Shown: positions 16,643 through 25,043 of the stretch, one piece after another
How positions within the stretch are numbered: the first letter of the stretch is position 1
How the letters are laid out: each line of letters opens with the position of its first letter
Source: CAVQGZ01 sp963712175
GTDB taxonomy: Bacteria > Actinomycetota > Actinomycetes > Jiangellales > Jiangellaceae
Direction of reading: 5' to 3'
Assembly (NCBI GenBank): GCA_963712175.1
Contig: CAVQGZ010000004.1
Span: 1-64,000 of the forward strand
DNA: 64,000 nucleotides
Position numbers and translations under genes: made by a program
Notes under the pieces: generated by a model
Database searches by the model: none
The model's input: the letters and a program-made list of their open reading frames with translations, nothing else
What the model was told of the DNA's origin: nothing

Positions 16643-18275
16643 GCTGTACCCACGCCGCCGCGTCACCGGCCAGGAGTCCGTCCGCGACCGGGTGGCTGGA
16701 CGCCAGCACCTCACCGTCCGGCAAGGCGTACCGTTCCTGCGCCATGTTGACGACGACGTGGACGTCCCCGCGGCTGTGGGGTCGTCGCAGATGCAGCACG
16801 GCCGGTGGCGAGTCCACCCAGGTCATGTCGGTCGTGCGCAAGGCCGGGCTGCTGCGACGCGTGGCCAGGGCCCGTCGGTACAGCGTCAGCATCGAGGTCG
16901 GGTCGTCCTGCTGACCGGCCGCGGCGAGGGCGGCCCAGTGCGCCGGCTGGGGCAGCCAGGCACCGTTCGAGCCGAAGCCGAGTGATGCGCCGGTGGCCTC
17001 CCAGGGCAGGGGGACCCGGCAGCCGTCTCGGCCCACTTCGACGCCTTGGCTTCGAAGGAACACCGGGTCGTCGCGCAGCTCGTCGGGGATGTCCATGACC
17101 TCCTCGAGCCCCAGCTCCTCACCCTGGTAGAGGTACGCGCTACCCGGCAGGCCCAGCAGGAGAAGTGCCGCCGCACGTGCTCGTCGGCGGCCGAGGTCGA
17201 CGTCCAGGCCAGTCATGTCGTACGTGGATGCGCCGAAGCGCTCACGCTGCGCCGCCGGGCGCCCATAGCGGGACACGTGTCGCGGGATGTCGTGGTTGCT
17301 CAGCGTCCACGTCGGTGCGGTGCCGGCGGCGCGCGCGACGGCCACCCCGCTGTCGATGGCGTCGCGCAGACCCTCCGGCTCCCAGTCGGGGTCGGTCAGC
17401 TCGAACGCGAACGAGGTATGCAGCTCGTCCGGACGCAGGTACAGCGCCAGTCGCGCGGGGTCGTCGAGCCATACCTCCCCGACGAACATGCGCGGTGGGT
17501 CGTAGGCGTCGGCTACCGACCGCCAGCCCCGGTAGACCTCGTGCACCTCGTCGCGGTCCCAGTGCGGGTGTCGGGGACGGTCGGGAGCGGCCATGAGCGC
17601 CTCGTCCTCGGCGCCGAGGTTGGGCAGGTCAGGGTCCTTGGCCAACCCGTGGCCCACGTCGATGCGGAAGCCGTCGACCCCGCGGTCGAACCAGAAGCGC
17701 AGGACGTTCTGGAACTCCTCCACGACCTCGGGGTTCGCCCAGTTCAGGTCGGGTTGGCCCTCGTCGAAGAGGTGCAGGTACCACTGGCCAGGGCGTCCGT
17801 CCGGCTCGGTCACGCGAGTCCAGGCGCTGCCCCCGAAGATGCTTCCCCAGTCGTTGGGTGGTTCGTCGCCGCCCGGGCCGCATCCGTCGCGGAACCAGTA
17901 GCGGGCGCGTTCGGCGCTGCCGGGTGGGGCAGCCAGGGCGGCAGCGAACCACTCGTGCCTGTCTGAGGTGTGGTTCGGCACGATGTCGGCTACGACCTTG
18001 ATCCCGAGCCCGTGCGCCTGCTCGATGAGTGACTCGGCCTGCTCCAGGGTGCCGAACATGGGGTGGATGTCGCGGTAGTCGGCGACGTCATAACCGCCGT
18101 CGCGCAGCGGGGACGGGTACCAGGGGTTGACCCAGATGGCGTCGACGCCCAGCTCGGCCAGATACGGAAGGCGGGACCGCAGCCCCGCCAGGTCTCCAGT
18201 CCCGTCGCCGTCGCCGTCGGCGAAAGAACGGATGTAGACCTGGTAGACCACGGCCTCGTTCCACCACTGCGTCAC
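16635..18275 (-). CDS. GH13 alpha-glucosidase
   Basis: A 546-residue cytoplasmic glycoside hydrolase of family 13 (oligo-1,6-/alpha-glucosidase type), hydrolysing terminal glucose from maltodextrins, trehalose-like or sucrose-like sugars. Conserved regions: DAIWVNPWYPSP, VVADIVPNHTS, GFRIDVGHGL (Asp nucleophile), FVGEVWL (Glu acid/base) and LSNHDIPRH (transition-state Asp). A C-terminal beta domain follows from about 450. A 4-alpha-glucanotransferase lies 5 kb away, which fits intracellular glucan turnover, but they are not co-transcribed. Exact substrate cannot be read from the motifs. Confidence 0.93.
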   Translation of the reverse strand: MTQWWNEAVVYQVYIRSFADGDGDGTGDLAGLRSRLPYLAELGVDAIWVNPWYPSPLRDGGYDVADYRDIHPMFGTLEQAESLIEQAHGLGIKVVADIVPNHTSDRHEWFAAALAAPPGSAERARYWFRDGCGPGGDEPPNDWGSIFGGSAWTRVTEPDGRPGQWYLHLFDEGQPDLNWANPEVVEEFQNVLRFWFDRGVDGFRIDVGHGLAKDPDLPNLGAEDEALMAAPDRPRHPHWDRDEVHEVYRGWRSVADAYDPPRMFVGEVWLDDPARLALYLRPDELHTSFAFELTDPDWEPEGLRDAIDSGVAVARAAGTAPTWTLSNHDIPRHVSRYGRPAAQRERFGASTYDMTGLDVDLGRRRARAAALLLLGLPGSAYLYQGEELGLEEVMDIPDELRDDPVFLRSQGVEVGRDGCRVPLPWEATGASLGFGSNGAWLPQPAHWAALAAAGQQDDPTSMLTLYRRALATRRSSPALRTTDMTWVDSPPAVLHLRRPHSRGDVHVVVNMAQERYALPDGEVLASSHPVADGLLAGDAAAWVQLS

Positions 18276-18309
18276 GGGGCCAGGACGCTACTCGTCGGCG
18301 GCCACCTCG

Positions 18310-18693
18310 TCAGGAGGTGTTGACCATGGACAGCGCAGCGCGTTGCAGGTAGTCCCAGAGCGCAGCCTCGTCGTTCGTCTCGATCGTGCCGTCAGCCACC
18401 AGCTCGTCGACGGCAGCGCGCATGTGAGACAGCCAGCGGTCCCGCGCGTCGTGGTCGACCGCGAACGGTGCGTGCCGCATCCGTAGCCGCGGGTGACCGC
18501 GCTGCTCGGAGTAGGTGGTGGGCCCGCCCCAGTACTGCTCGAGGAACATCCGCAGCCGCTCGGCGGCAGGGCCGAGGTCCTCCTCGGGGTACATGGGACG
18601 CAGCACCTCGTCCTCGGAGACCCCGGCGTAGAACCGCTCGACGAGTCGGGCGAAGGTCTCGTGGCCGCCGACGTGGTCGTAGAACGTACTCAT
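18310..18693 (-). CDS. glbO: group II truncated haemoglobin
   Basis: A 127-residue 2-on-2 globin. The proximal haem His lies in RLRMRHAPFAV, the B10 Tyr in RFYAGV, and the G8 Trp in RDRWLSHM, the set expected for GlbO-type proteins. These bind O2 tightly and are linked to oxygen handling and peroxidase or NO chemistry in actinobacteria. The length is standard. It starts 46 bases upstream-facing from the SDR gene on the same strand, with a 34-base gap to the alpha-glucosidase start, so all three could share a transcript. Confidence 0.93.
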   Translation of the reverse strand: MSTFYDHVGGHETFARLVERFYAGVSEDEVLRPMYPEEDLGPAAERLRMFLEQYWGGPTTYSEQRGHPRLRMRHAPFAVDHDARDRWLSHMRAAVDELVADGTIETNDEAALWDYLQRAALSMVNTS

Positions 18694-18739
18694 GAGACGG
18701 ACAACGCTACGTCAGCGGCACCGCTCGACCCGGCGGTGG

Positions 18740-20254
18740 CTAGCTCCCTGATCGGGGTGCTCCAGAAGGCCGCCAGCGTCCGGCCAGCTTCTCCTTCTCC
18801 AGCCGCTCGGCCTCCAGCGCGATGTTGCGCTGCATGCTGCCGAAGATGATGCCGTGGAACGGGGCCACGCTCCACCAGTAGGCCTGCCCGCCGAGGCCGC
18901 GCGGGTAGAAGATCGCCCGCTGGCCGAAGACGGTGCGGCCCTGCTCGTCGGTCGAGATGGTCAGCTCCAGCCACGCCCGTCCAGGCAGGCGCATCTCGGC
19001 CCGCAGTCGTAGCAGCTTGAGGTCGACGACCTCCTCGACCCGCCACCAGTCGAGGGCCTCGCCGACGTGCAGGTCGTATGGGTCGCGGCGACCGCGACGC
19101 AGGCCCGGCCCGCCGGACAGCCGATCCATGACCCCACGCACGCCCCACGCCAACGACCACGAGTACCAGCCGTTGGATCCCCCGATGCTCTCGATGACCT
19201 GCCACAGTGCCTCGGGGCTGGCGTCGACGACTCGCGAGCGCTCGTCGACGTAGAGGTCGCCACCTGCCCAGTCGGGGTCGGACGGCAGCGGGTCGGACGG
19301 CGCTCCGCGCACTTCGGCGTTGGCCCAGTGGGTCGGGACGTCCCCGCTGCGCACCCGGGACAGGGCGAGCTCGACCGCCCGCTCGAAGCCCGTGCGACCG
19401 TGCGGTGGGTCGGGGATGTAGTCGCGGATGTCGTCCTCGCGACATACCACGGTGTTGCGCAGGCTCTCCACCAGCGGGCGGGCGATGGCGTTGGGGACCG
19501 GGGTGACGATCTGAACCCAGTGGCTCGACAACCCGGGGGTCAGCACGGGAACCCGGATGATGCGTCGCTTGGGCAAGCCCACCACGGCGGCGTAGCGCTG
19601 CATCATCTGCTCGTAGGTGAGCACGTCGGGCCCGCCGATGTCGAACGCGCGGTTGACCTCGGGGGGCAGCGTCGCCGCATGCACGAGGTAGTACAGGACG
19701 TCGCGGACCGCGATCGGCTGGATCCGCGTCTGCACCCAGATGGGCGTGGTCATCACCGGTAGTCGTTCGGTGAGGTAGCGCAGCATCTCGAACGACGCGC
19801 CGCCGCTGCCGATGATCACCGCGGCCTGGAGGACGGCGGTCGGGACGCCGCTGGCCAGCAGGATCTCGCCGACCTCCTGGCGGCTGCGCAGGTGCGGGCT
19901 GAGCTCCTCGTCGTCGGGCATCAGGCCGGAGAGGTACACGATGCGCGAGACCCCCGCGGCACGCGCGGCGGTGGAGAATGTTCGCGCCGCACGGCGGTCG
20001 AGCTCCTCGAAGTCGTCCCCCTTGCCGATCGCGTGCACGAGGTAGTACGCGACGTCGACACCTTCGAGCGCGGCTCGGATCACATCCGGGTCCAGCACGT
20101 CGGCATGAGCCAGCTCGACGTCGTCCGCCCACGGTTGGTCGCGAAGGTGGATGAGCTCGCGTGCGCCGGCGCGCACCGTGTAGCCGGCGTCCAGCAGCTC
20201 AGGGACCAGACGTCCACCGATGTATCCCGACGCCCCGGTGACCAGTACTCGCAC
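18740..20254 (-). CDS. SDR-type NAD(P)-binding protein with DUF2867 domain
   Basis: A 504-residue fusion. The N-terminal half is an atypical short-chain dehydrogenase: nucleotide-binding TGASGYIGG at 6-14, acidic strand end ELAHADVLD, and SRIVYLSGL. The C-terminal half (about 325-490) is the DUF2867 domain, with many Trp residues (NGWYSWSLAWGVRG, EALDWWRVE) and a START-like beta layout. A catalytic Tyr-x-x-x-Lys is not clear, so it may bind NAD(P) without classical dehydrogenase activity. Substrate is unknown. Confidence 0.87.
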   Translation of the reverse strand: MRVLVTGASGYIGGRLVPELLDAGYTVRAGARELIHLRDQPWADDVELAHADVLDPDVIRAALEGVDVAYYLVHAIGKGDDFEELDRRAARTFSTAARAAGVSRIVYLSGLMPDDEELSPHLRSRQEVGEILLASGVPTAVLQAAVIIGSGGASFEMLRYLTERLPVMTTPIWVQTRIQPIAVRDVLYYLVHAATLPPEVNRAFDIGGPDVLTYEQMMQRYAAVVGLPKRRIIRVPVLTPGLSSHWVQIVTPVPNAIARPLVESLRNTVVCREDDIRDYIPDPPHGRTGFERAVELALSRVRSGDVPTHWANAEVRGAPSDPLPSDPDWAGGDLYVDERSRVVDASPEALWQVIESIGGSNGWYSWSLAWGVRGVMDRLSGGPGLRRGRRDPYDLHVGEALDWWRVEEVVDLKLLRLRAEMRLPGRAWLELTISTDEQGRTVFGQRAIFYPRGLGGQAYWWSVAPFHGIIFGSMQRNIALEAERLEKEKLAGRWRPSGAPRSGS

Positions 20255-20324
20255 GATGCCTCAGTCTGCTCTGTCCGACCGGTCCGGGCACCTCGGACGA
20301 CGCATTCGTGCGCCGCGTGTGACG

Positions 20325-21332
20325 TCAGGTGTCGTTGCGTACCCACACGGTCCGCTGCGGGAACGGGATCTCGATCCCCTCCTCGACGAGCCTGGCGTGC
20401 ACGCGCTGGCGCAGCTCGCGGGCTACCTCCCACTGCTTGCCCGGCAGGGTCTTGAGGACGACGCGCACCGTGATGGCGTCAGCGGCCAGGTCCTCCACAC
20501 CCCAGACCTCGGGAGGCTCCAGCAGGTTCTCGCCCCACGCCTCGTCGGAGTTGAGCTGGTCGGCCACGTCTCCGAGCACCTCACGTACCCGTGCGATGTC
20601 GGAGTCGTAGGCAACTCCCACGTCCACCACGGCTCGAGACCAGTTCTGGCTCATGTTGCCGACCCGGATGACCTCGCCGTTGCGGACCCACCACACGACC
20701 CCGTCGACCGCCCGTAGCTTGGTGACGCGCAGCTGGACGTCCTCGACGGTCCCGGTGGCCTCACCGAGGTCGACGATGTCGCCGACGCCGTACTGGTCCT
20801 CCAGCAGCATGAACACCCCGGACAGGAAGTCGGCGACGAGCGTCTGGGCGCCGAAGCCGAGGGCGACTCCGAAGACCCCCGCGCCGGCGAGCAGCGGCGC
20901 CATGTTGAAGCCCCACTCCGACAGGATCATCAGCACGGAGATCGTGATGATGACCACCGATCCGACGTTCTTCAGCATCTGGCCCAGCGTGTTCGCACGG
21001 GTCTCGCGTCGCTGCGCGTCGATCGTGTCCGTGCCGATGACCTCTCGGGCGGTCGTCGGGATCGTGCTTCGTGCTACCTCGCTGGCCTCCCGGGCCTTGC
21101 TCATGCCGCGCACGAAGCCGTCGACGATCCGGTTGAAGATGAACCGGACGATCACGGCGATGACGAGGATGATGGCGCTGCGCAGCAGCGGTCCGGTGGC
21201 CAGGTCGACCCACCAGCTCGCGTCGGTCACCTCGCCCTCCAGGTCGACCGGGTCGATCACCTCGGACGGGCTGGGGGTGGCCGTGGCACTGGCAGCAAGA
21301 GACGACAGCGAAGAGAGGACTGGCATGGTCAT
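20325..21332 (-). CDS. MscS-family mechanosensitive channel
   Basis: A 335-residue channel that opens on membrane tension and releases solutes during hypo-osmotic shock. Hydrophobic helices lie near 50-68 and 120-140, and the pore helix is visible as AGAGVFGVALGFGAQTLVADF with the usual Ala/Gly packing. The beta domain follows (VGDIVDLGEATGTVEDVQLR, then RNGEVIRVGNMSQNWSR), then the C-terminal alpha/beta cap. The N-terminal 45 residues are Ser/Thr/Pro-rich and probably not conserved, so a later start is possible. Divergent from the amidase gene over 62 bases. Confidence 0.93.
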   Translation of the reverse strand: MTMPVLSSLSSLAASATATPSPSEVIDPVDLEGEVTDASWWVDLATGPLLRSAIILVIAVIVRFIFNRIVDGFVRGMSKAREASEVARSTIPTTAREVIGTDTIDAQRRETRANTLGQMLKNVGSVVIITISVLMILSEWGFNMAPLLAGAGVFGVALGFGAQTLVADFLSGVFMLLEDQYGVGDIVDLGEATGTVEDVQLRVTKLRAVDGVVWWVRNGEVIRVGNMSQNWSRAVVDVGVAYDSDIARVREVLGDVADQLNSDEAWGENLLEPPEVWGVEDLAADAITVRVVLKTLPGKQWEVARELRQRVHARLVEEGIEIPFPQRTVWVRNDT

Positions 21333-21394
21333 CAGGGTAGGTGTCCGATGTAACGCCCTGGTGACACGGAACTGGGCGGGAGGGGGCCCGGGCC

Positions 21395-22852
21395 GTGTCT
21401 GACCTGCTGGAACTGTCCGCGATCGACCTGGCGGAGCAGGTTCGGACGAGACGGCTCTCGCCCGTCGAGGTCACCGAGGCCGCGTTGGCCCGCGCCGCGC
21501 GACTCGACGCGAAGTACGGCCTGTTCGTCACACAGACGCCCGACCGCGCCCTTGTCCAGGCCCGACGCGCTGAGGCAACGGTGATGGCCGCTGACGACCC
21601 GGCCGGCCTGCCACCGCTCATCGGTGTTCCGTGCCCGATCAAGGACCTGAACCCCGTCGCGGGCGTTCGACTCACCCTCGGCAGTGCGGCCTTCGCCGAC
21701 CAGGTGGCCGACGTGGACGACGGGGTGGTCACGCTTCTCGAGCAGGCGGGCACGGTCATGACCGGCAAGACGAACACCCCGGAGCTCGGGCTGCCGTGCT
21801 ACACCGAGCCGGACGTCGCGCGGCCGGCGCGAACCCCCTGGGATCCGTCCAGGAGCGCCGGGGGATCGAGCGGCGGTGCAGCCGCAGCTGTCGCGTGCGG
21901 TGTCTCGCCGGTTGCGCAGGGGTCGGACGGCGGTGGCTCCATCCGGATCCCGGCCAGCGCCTGTGGCGTCGTCGGCCTCAAGCCGACACGAGGTCGCGTG
22001 AGCCCTGGGCCTCATGGCGTCGACGTCGCGGGCCTGGCCGTGACCGGCCCCCTCAGCCGGACGGTGGCCGACGCCGCGATCCTTCTCGACGTGATGTCGG
22101 CAGCCTGGCCGGGCGATGTCACATCGCTGCCGGGCCCGCGCACGACGTACCTCGACGCGACCCGGCGGGTCCCGGGACGACTGAGGATCGGGCTGCTGAC
22201 CGAACCGGTGATCGCGGCCGACGCGGTGGTCCACCCCGCATGTCGAGCCGCGGCGGAGGCCGTGGCGGACACCCTCATGGCGCTCGGTCACACCGTGGAG
22301 CCGGCCGGTGCGCCCTTCCCCGCCGAACGGTGGGAGGCATTCAGCGCCATGTGGACCGCACTGGCGGCCTCGGCGCCCGTGCCCGAGACCAGCGAGCACC
22401 TCCTGCGGCCGCTCACCCGGTGGCTTCGTGAGCGTGGCCGTGCGGTGTCTGCCGTCGAGTACGTCCAGGCAGTCGCCGACGCTCAGATGCTGGCCCGGGA
22501 CGTGGCGCAGTCCTGGTCGCCGTTCGACGTGGTGCTCAGCCCCACTCTGGCCGACCTGCCCGCCGGCGTAGGCGCGCTGCGCGACGACGACGACCCGGCT
22601 CAGGACTTCGCGTCGCAGACCCGCTTCACCCCGTGGACGAGCGTGTGGAACTTGGTCGGACGCCCCGCCATCTCGTTGCCCCTGGGGTGGCACGAGCAGG
22701 ATGGTGTGACGGTGCCGGTGGGAGTCATGCTGGGTGGTGCGTTCGGGGCCGAGGAGACGCTGCTGTGCGTCGCTGCCCAGCTCGAGCAGGCAAGCCCGTG
22801 GGCGTCTCGGTACCCGTCGCTCTGGGCGACGCTTGCTGCTCCCGGCTACTGA
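21395..22852 (+). CDS. amidase-signature family hydrolase
   Basis: A 485-residue amidase. The Ser-cisSer-Lys triad is visible: catalytic Lys in GVPCPIKDLNP, and the Gly/Ser-rich block SAGGSSGGAAAAVACG plus QGSDGGGSIRIPA carrying the two Ser. Members hydrolyse amide bonds in many substrates; the C-terminal half that sets specificity shows nothing decisive. GatA of the tRNA amidotransferase is the closest well-known relative, but there is no gatB or gatC nearby, so a catabolic amidase is more likely. It starts with GTG and is followed after 51 bases by malQ. Confidence 0.92.
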   Translation: MSDLLELSAIDLAEQVRTRRLSPVEVTEAALARAARLDAKYGLFVTQTPDRALVQARRAEATVMAADDPAGLPPLIGVPCPIKDLNPVAGVRLTLGSAAFADQVADVDDGVVTLLEQAGTVMTGKTNTPELGLPCYTEPDVARPARTPWDPSRSAGGSSGGAAAAVACGVSPVAQGSDGGGSIRIPASACGVVGLKPTRGRVSPGPHGVDVAGLAVTGPLSRTVADAAILLDVMSAAWPGDVTSLPGPRTTYLDATRRVPGRLRIGLLTEPVIAADAVVHPACRAAAEAVADTLMALGHTVEPAGAPFPAERWEAFSAMWTALAASAPVPETSEHLLRPLTRWLRERGRAVSAVEYVQAVADAQMLARDVAQSWSPFDVVLSPTLADLPAGVGALRDDDDPAQDFASQTRFTPWTSVWNLVGRPAISLPLGWHEQDGVTVPVGVMLGGAFGAEETLLCVAAQLEQASPWASRYPSLWATLAAPGY

Positions 22853-22903
22853 TGCGCCCGGGTTGCCCTCGCGAAGCCTCGGGGTGCGGCAGACTCCAGG
22901 GCC

Positions 22904-25021
22904 GTGACGGATCCCTGGCCCGAGCTGTACGAGCTGGCGAATGCGCACGGTGTGGCGACCGAGTTCTGGGACTGGCGGGGCCAGCACACCGTCGTGTCAG
23001 CCGAGACGATCGTCACCGTCCTGGCGGCACTGGGTGTCGATGCGTCTACGCCGGAGGCAACGGGCGTCGCCCTGTACTACGACTGGTTGCAGCGCTGGGA
23101 GCGCATGCTCCCGCCCTGCCTGGTGACCCGCCAGGGCTGGGGTCCGTGGTTCGGAGTTCATGTCGAGCACGGCGCCGACGTGTCGGTGTGGGTCGAGACC
23201 GAGGACGGGTCCCGGCGCGCCGACGTCAACCAGCAGGACCACTGGGTCAACCCGCAGTGGGTCAACGGGACTCTGGTCGGGGAGGCCACGTTCGCGATCC
23301 CGGCTGATCTGCCGCTGGGCTACCACCGGCTGGTCGCGGTGTCGGGGGACGAGAGAGCGCAGTGCCCCCTGATCATCACGCCCGCCTGGGTCGGGCTGCC
23401 CTCGTCGGTGGGTGACCGGCGGGAGTGGGGTCTGGCGCTCCAGCTCTACAGCGTGCGCTCGCAGCGCTCCTGGGGCGTCGGCGACCTCAAGGACCTGAGC
23501 GACCTCACGACGTGGGCCGGTGTCGAGCACGACGCAGGGTTCGTCCTGGTGAACCCACTTCACGCGGCGGAGCCTTCCGCGCCGCTCGAGCCTTCGCCCT
23601 ACCTCCCGTCCAGCCGCCGCTTCGCCAACCCGCTGTACCTGCGCGTGGAGTCGATCGAGGAGTACGCCTACCTGGACGCTGCGGGCCGCGCCCAGGTCGA
23701 GCTGCTTCGCCGGGGCGTCGAGCCCTTGAACACCGCGGATGTCGTGGACCGCGACGCCTCGTGGATGGCGAAGGACGCCGCGTTGCGGATCGTCCACGGC
23801 GTCCCCCGTAGTCCGGGCCGCCAGATCTCCTACCAGGCCTTTCTCGACTCCCAGGGTCAGGGGCTCGTCGACTTCGCCACGTGGTGCGTGCTCTCGGTCG
23901 AGAGGGGCGGTGACTGGCATCAGTGGGGTGAGGAGCTGCGTGACGCGCACTCGGACGCCGTCGCGGCCGTGCGGGCCGAGCATCCCGAAGACCTGGACTA
24001 CTACTGCTGGCTGCAGTGGGTTCTCGACGAGCAGCTGCGCTCGGTTCAGGACGAGGCTCGCGACCGGGGCATGGCCATCGGGCTGGTGCAGGACCTCGCC
24101 GTCGGCGTGCACCCTCACGGCGCCGACGCCTGGGGCCTGCAGGACGTCTTGGCCCAGGGAATCAGTGTCGGAGCACCGCCAGATGCGTTCAACCAGCAGG
24201 GCCAGAACTGGTCGCAACCTCCGTGGCGTCCGGACATGCTCGCCGAGACGGGGTACGAGGCATACCGGGACCTCCTGCGCACCGTGCTTCGGCACGCGGG
24301 GGGTCTGCGCGTGGACCACATCATCGGCCTCTTCCGACTCTGGTGGATCCCGGCGGACCGACCCCCGACGGAGGGCACCTACGTCCGCTACGACCACGAA
24401 GCCCTTGTTGGGATCCTGGCCCTCGAGGCGGCGCGGTCCGGCGCGATCCTGGTCGGTGAGGACCTCGGCACCGTCGAGCCGTGGGTGCGCGACTACCTGC
24501 GCGACCGCGGGATCCTCGGTACGTCGGTGCTGTGGTTCGAGTACGACCACGAGGGCAAGCCGCTGCACCCGGAGCACTGGCGTGAGCTGTGCCTGGCCAC
24601 GGTGACCACGCACGACCTGCCACCGACCGCGGGGTACCTGGCGGGCGACCACGTCCGGCTACGCGACGACCTGGGCCTGCTGACCCGCGACGTGGACGAG
24701 GAGATGGCAGTGGACGTGGCCGAGCGTCAGGCCTGGCTCGACGTGCTGCGCAACCGCGGCTTGCTTGATCCTGGTGCGCCCGTGCCCCAGACGGTCGAGG
24801 CACTGCACCGACTGCTGATGTGGTCGCCGGCCCGGTTGATCGGGGTGTCGCTGACGGACCTGGTCGGCGACCGCCGGACCCAGAACCAGCCCGGGACCAC
24901 CGACGAGTACCCCAACTGGAGGGTTCCCCTCGCCGGGTCGGACGGGCAGGTGATGACCGTCGAGGACGTGGTCGGCGACCCTCGCGCGGCCGCTCTGCCC
25001 CGAGTGGTCGGAGGTCGCTGA
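22904..25021 (+). CDS. malQ: 4-alpha-glucanotransferase
   Basis: A 705-residue amylomaltase of GH77, which moves glucan segments between maltodextrins. An actinobacterial N-terminal extension (about 1-170) precedes the barrel. Catalytic parts: GLRVDHIIGLFR (Asp nucleophile), LVGEDLGTVE (Glu acid/base) and TTHDLPPTAGY (third Asp). The 250s-type loop region carries VHPHGADAWG. GTG start, chosen because the N-terminal domain begins directly after it. It works with alpha-glucosidases such as the GH13 enzyme at 16.6-18.3 kb. Confidence 0.95.
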   Translation: MTDPWPELYELANAHGVATEFWDWRGQHTVVSAETIVTVLAALGVDASTPEATGVALYYDWLQRWERMLPPCLVTRQGWGPWFGVHVEHGADVSVWVETEDGSRRADVNQQDHWVNPQWVNGTLVGEATFAIPADLPLGYHRLVAVSGDERAQCPLIITPAWVGLPSSVGDRREWGLALQLYSVRSQRSWGVGDLKDLSDLTTWAGVEHDAGFVLVNPLHAAEPSAPLEPSPYLPSSRRFANPLYLRVESIEEYAYLDAAGRAQVELLRRGVEPLNTADVVDRDASWMAKDAALRIVHGVPRSPGRQISYQAFLDSQGQGLVDFATWCVLSVERGGDWHQWGEELRDAHSDAVAAVRAEHPEDLDYYCWLQWVLDEQLRSVQDEARDRGMAIGLVQDLAVGVHPHGADAWGLQDVLAQGISVGAPPDAFNQQGQNWSQPPWRPDMLAETGYEAYRDLLRTVLRHAGGLRVDHIIGLFRLWWIPADRPPTEGTYVRYDHEALVGILALEAARSGAILVGEDLGTVEPWVRDYLRDRGILGTSVLWFEYDHEGKPLHPEHWRELCLATVTTHDLPPTAGYLAGDHVRLRDDLGLLTRDVDEEMAVDVAERQAWLDVLRNRGLLDPGAPVPQTVEALHRLLMWSPARLIGVSLTDLVGDRRTQNQPGTTDEYPNWRVPLAGSDGQVMTVEDVVGDPRAAALPRVVGGR

Positions 25022-25043
25022 GCGCTGCGTCAGAACCCTGGCC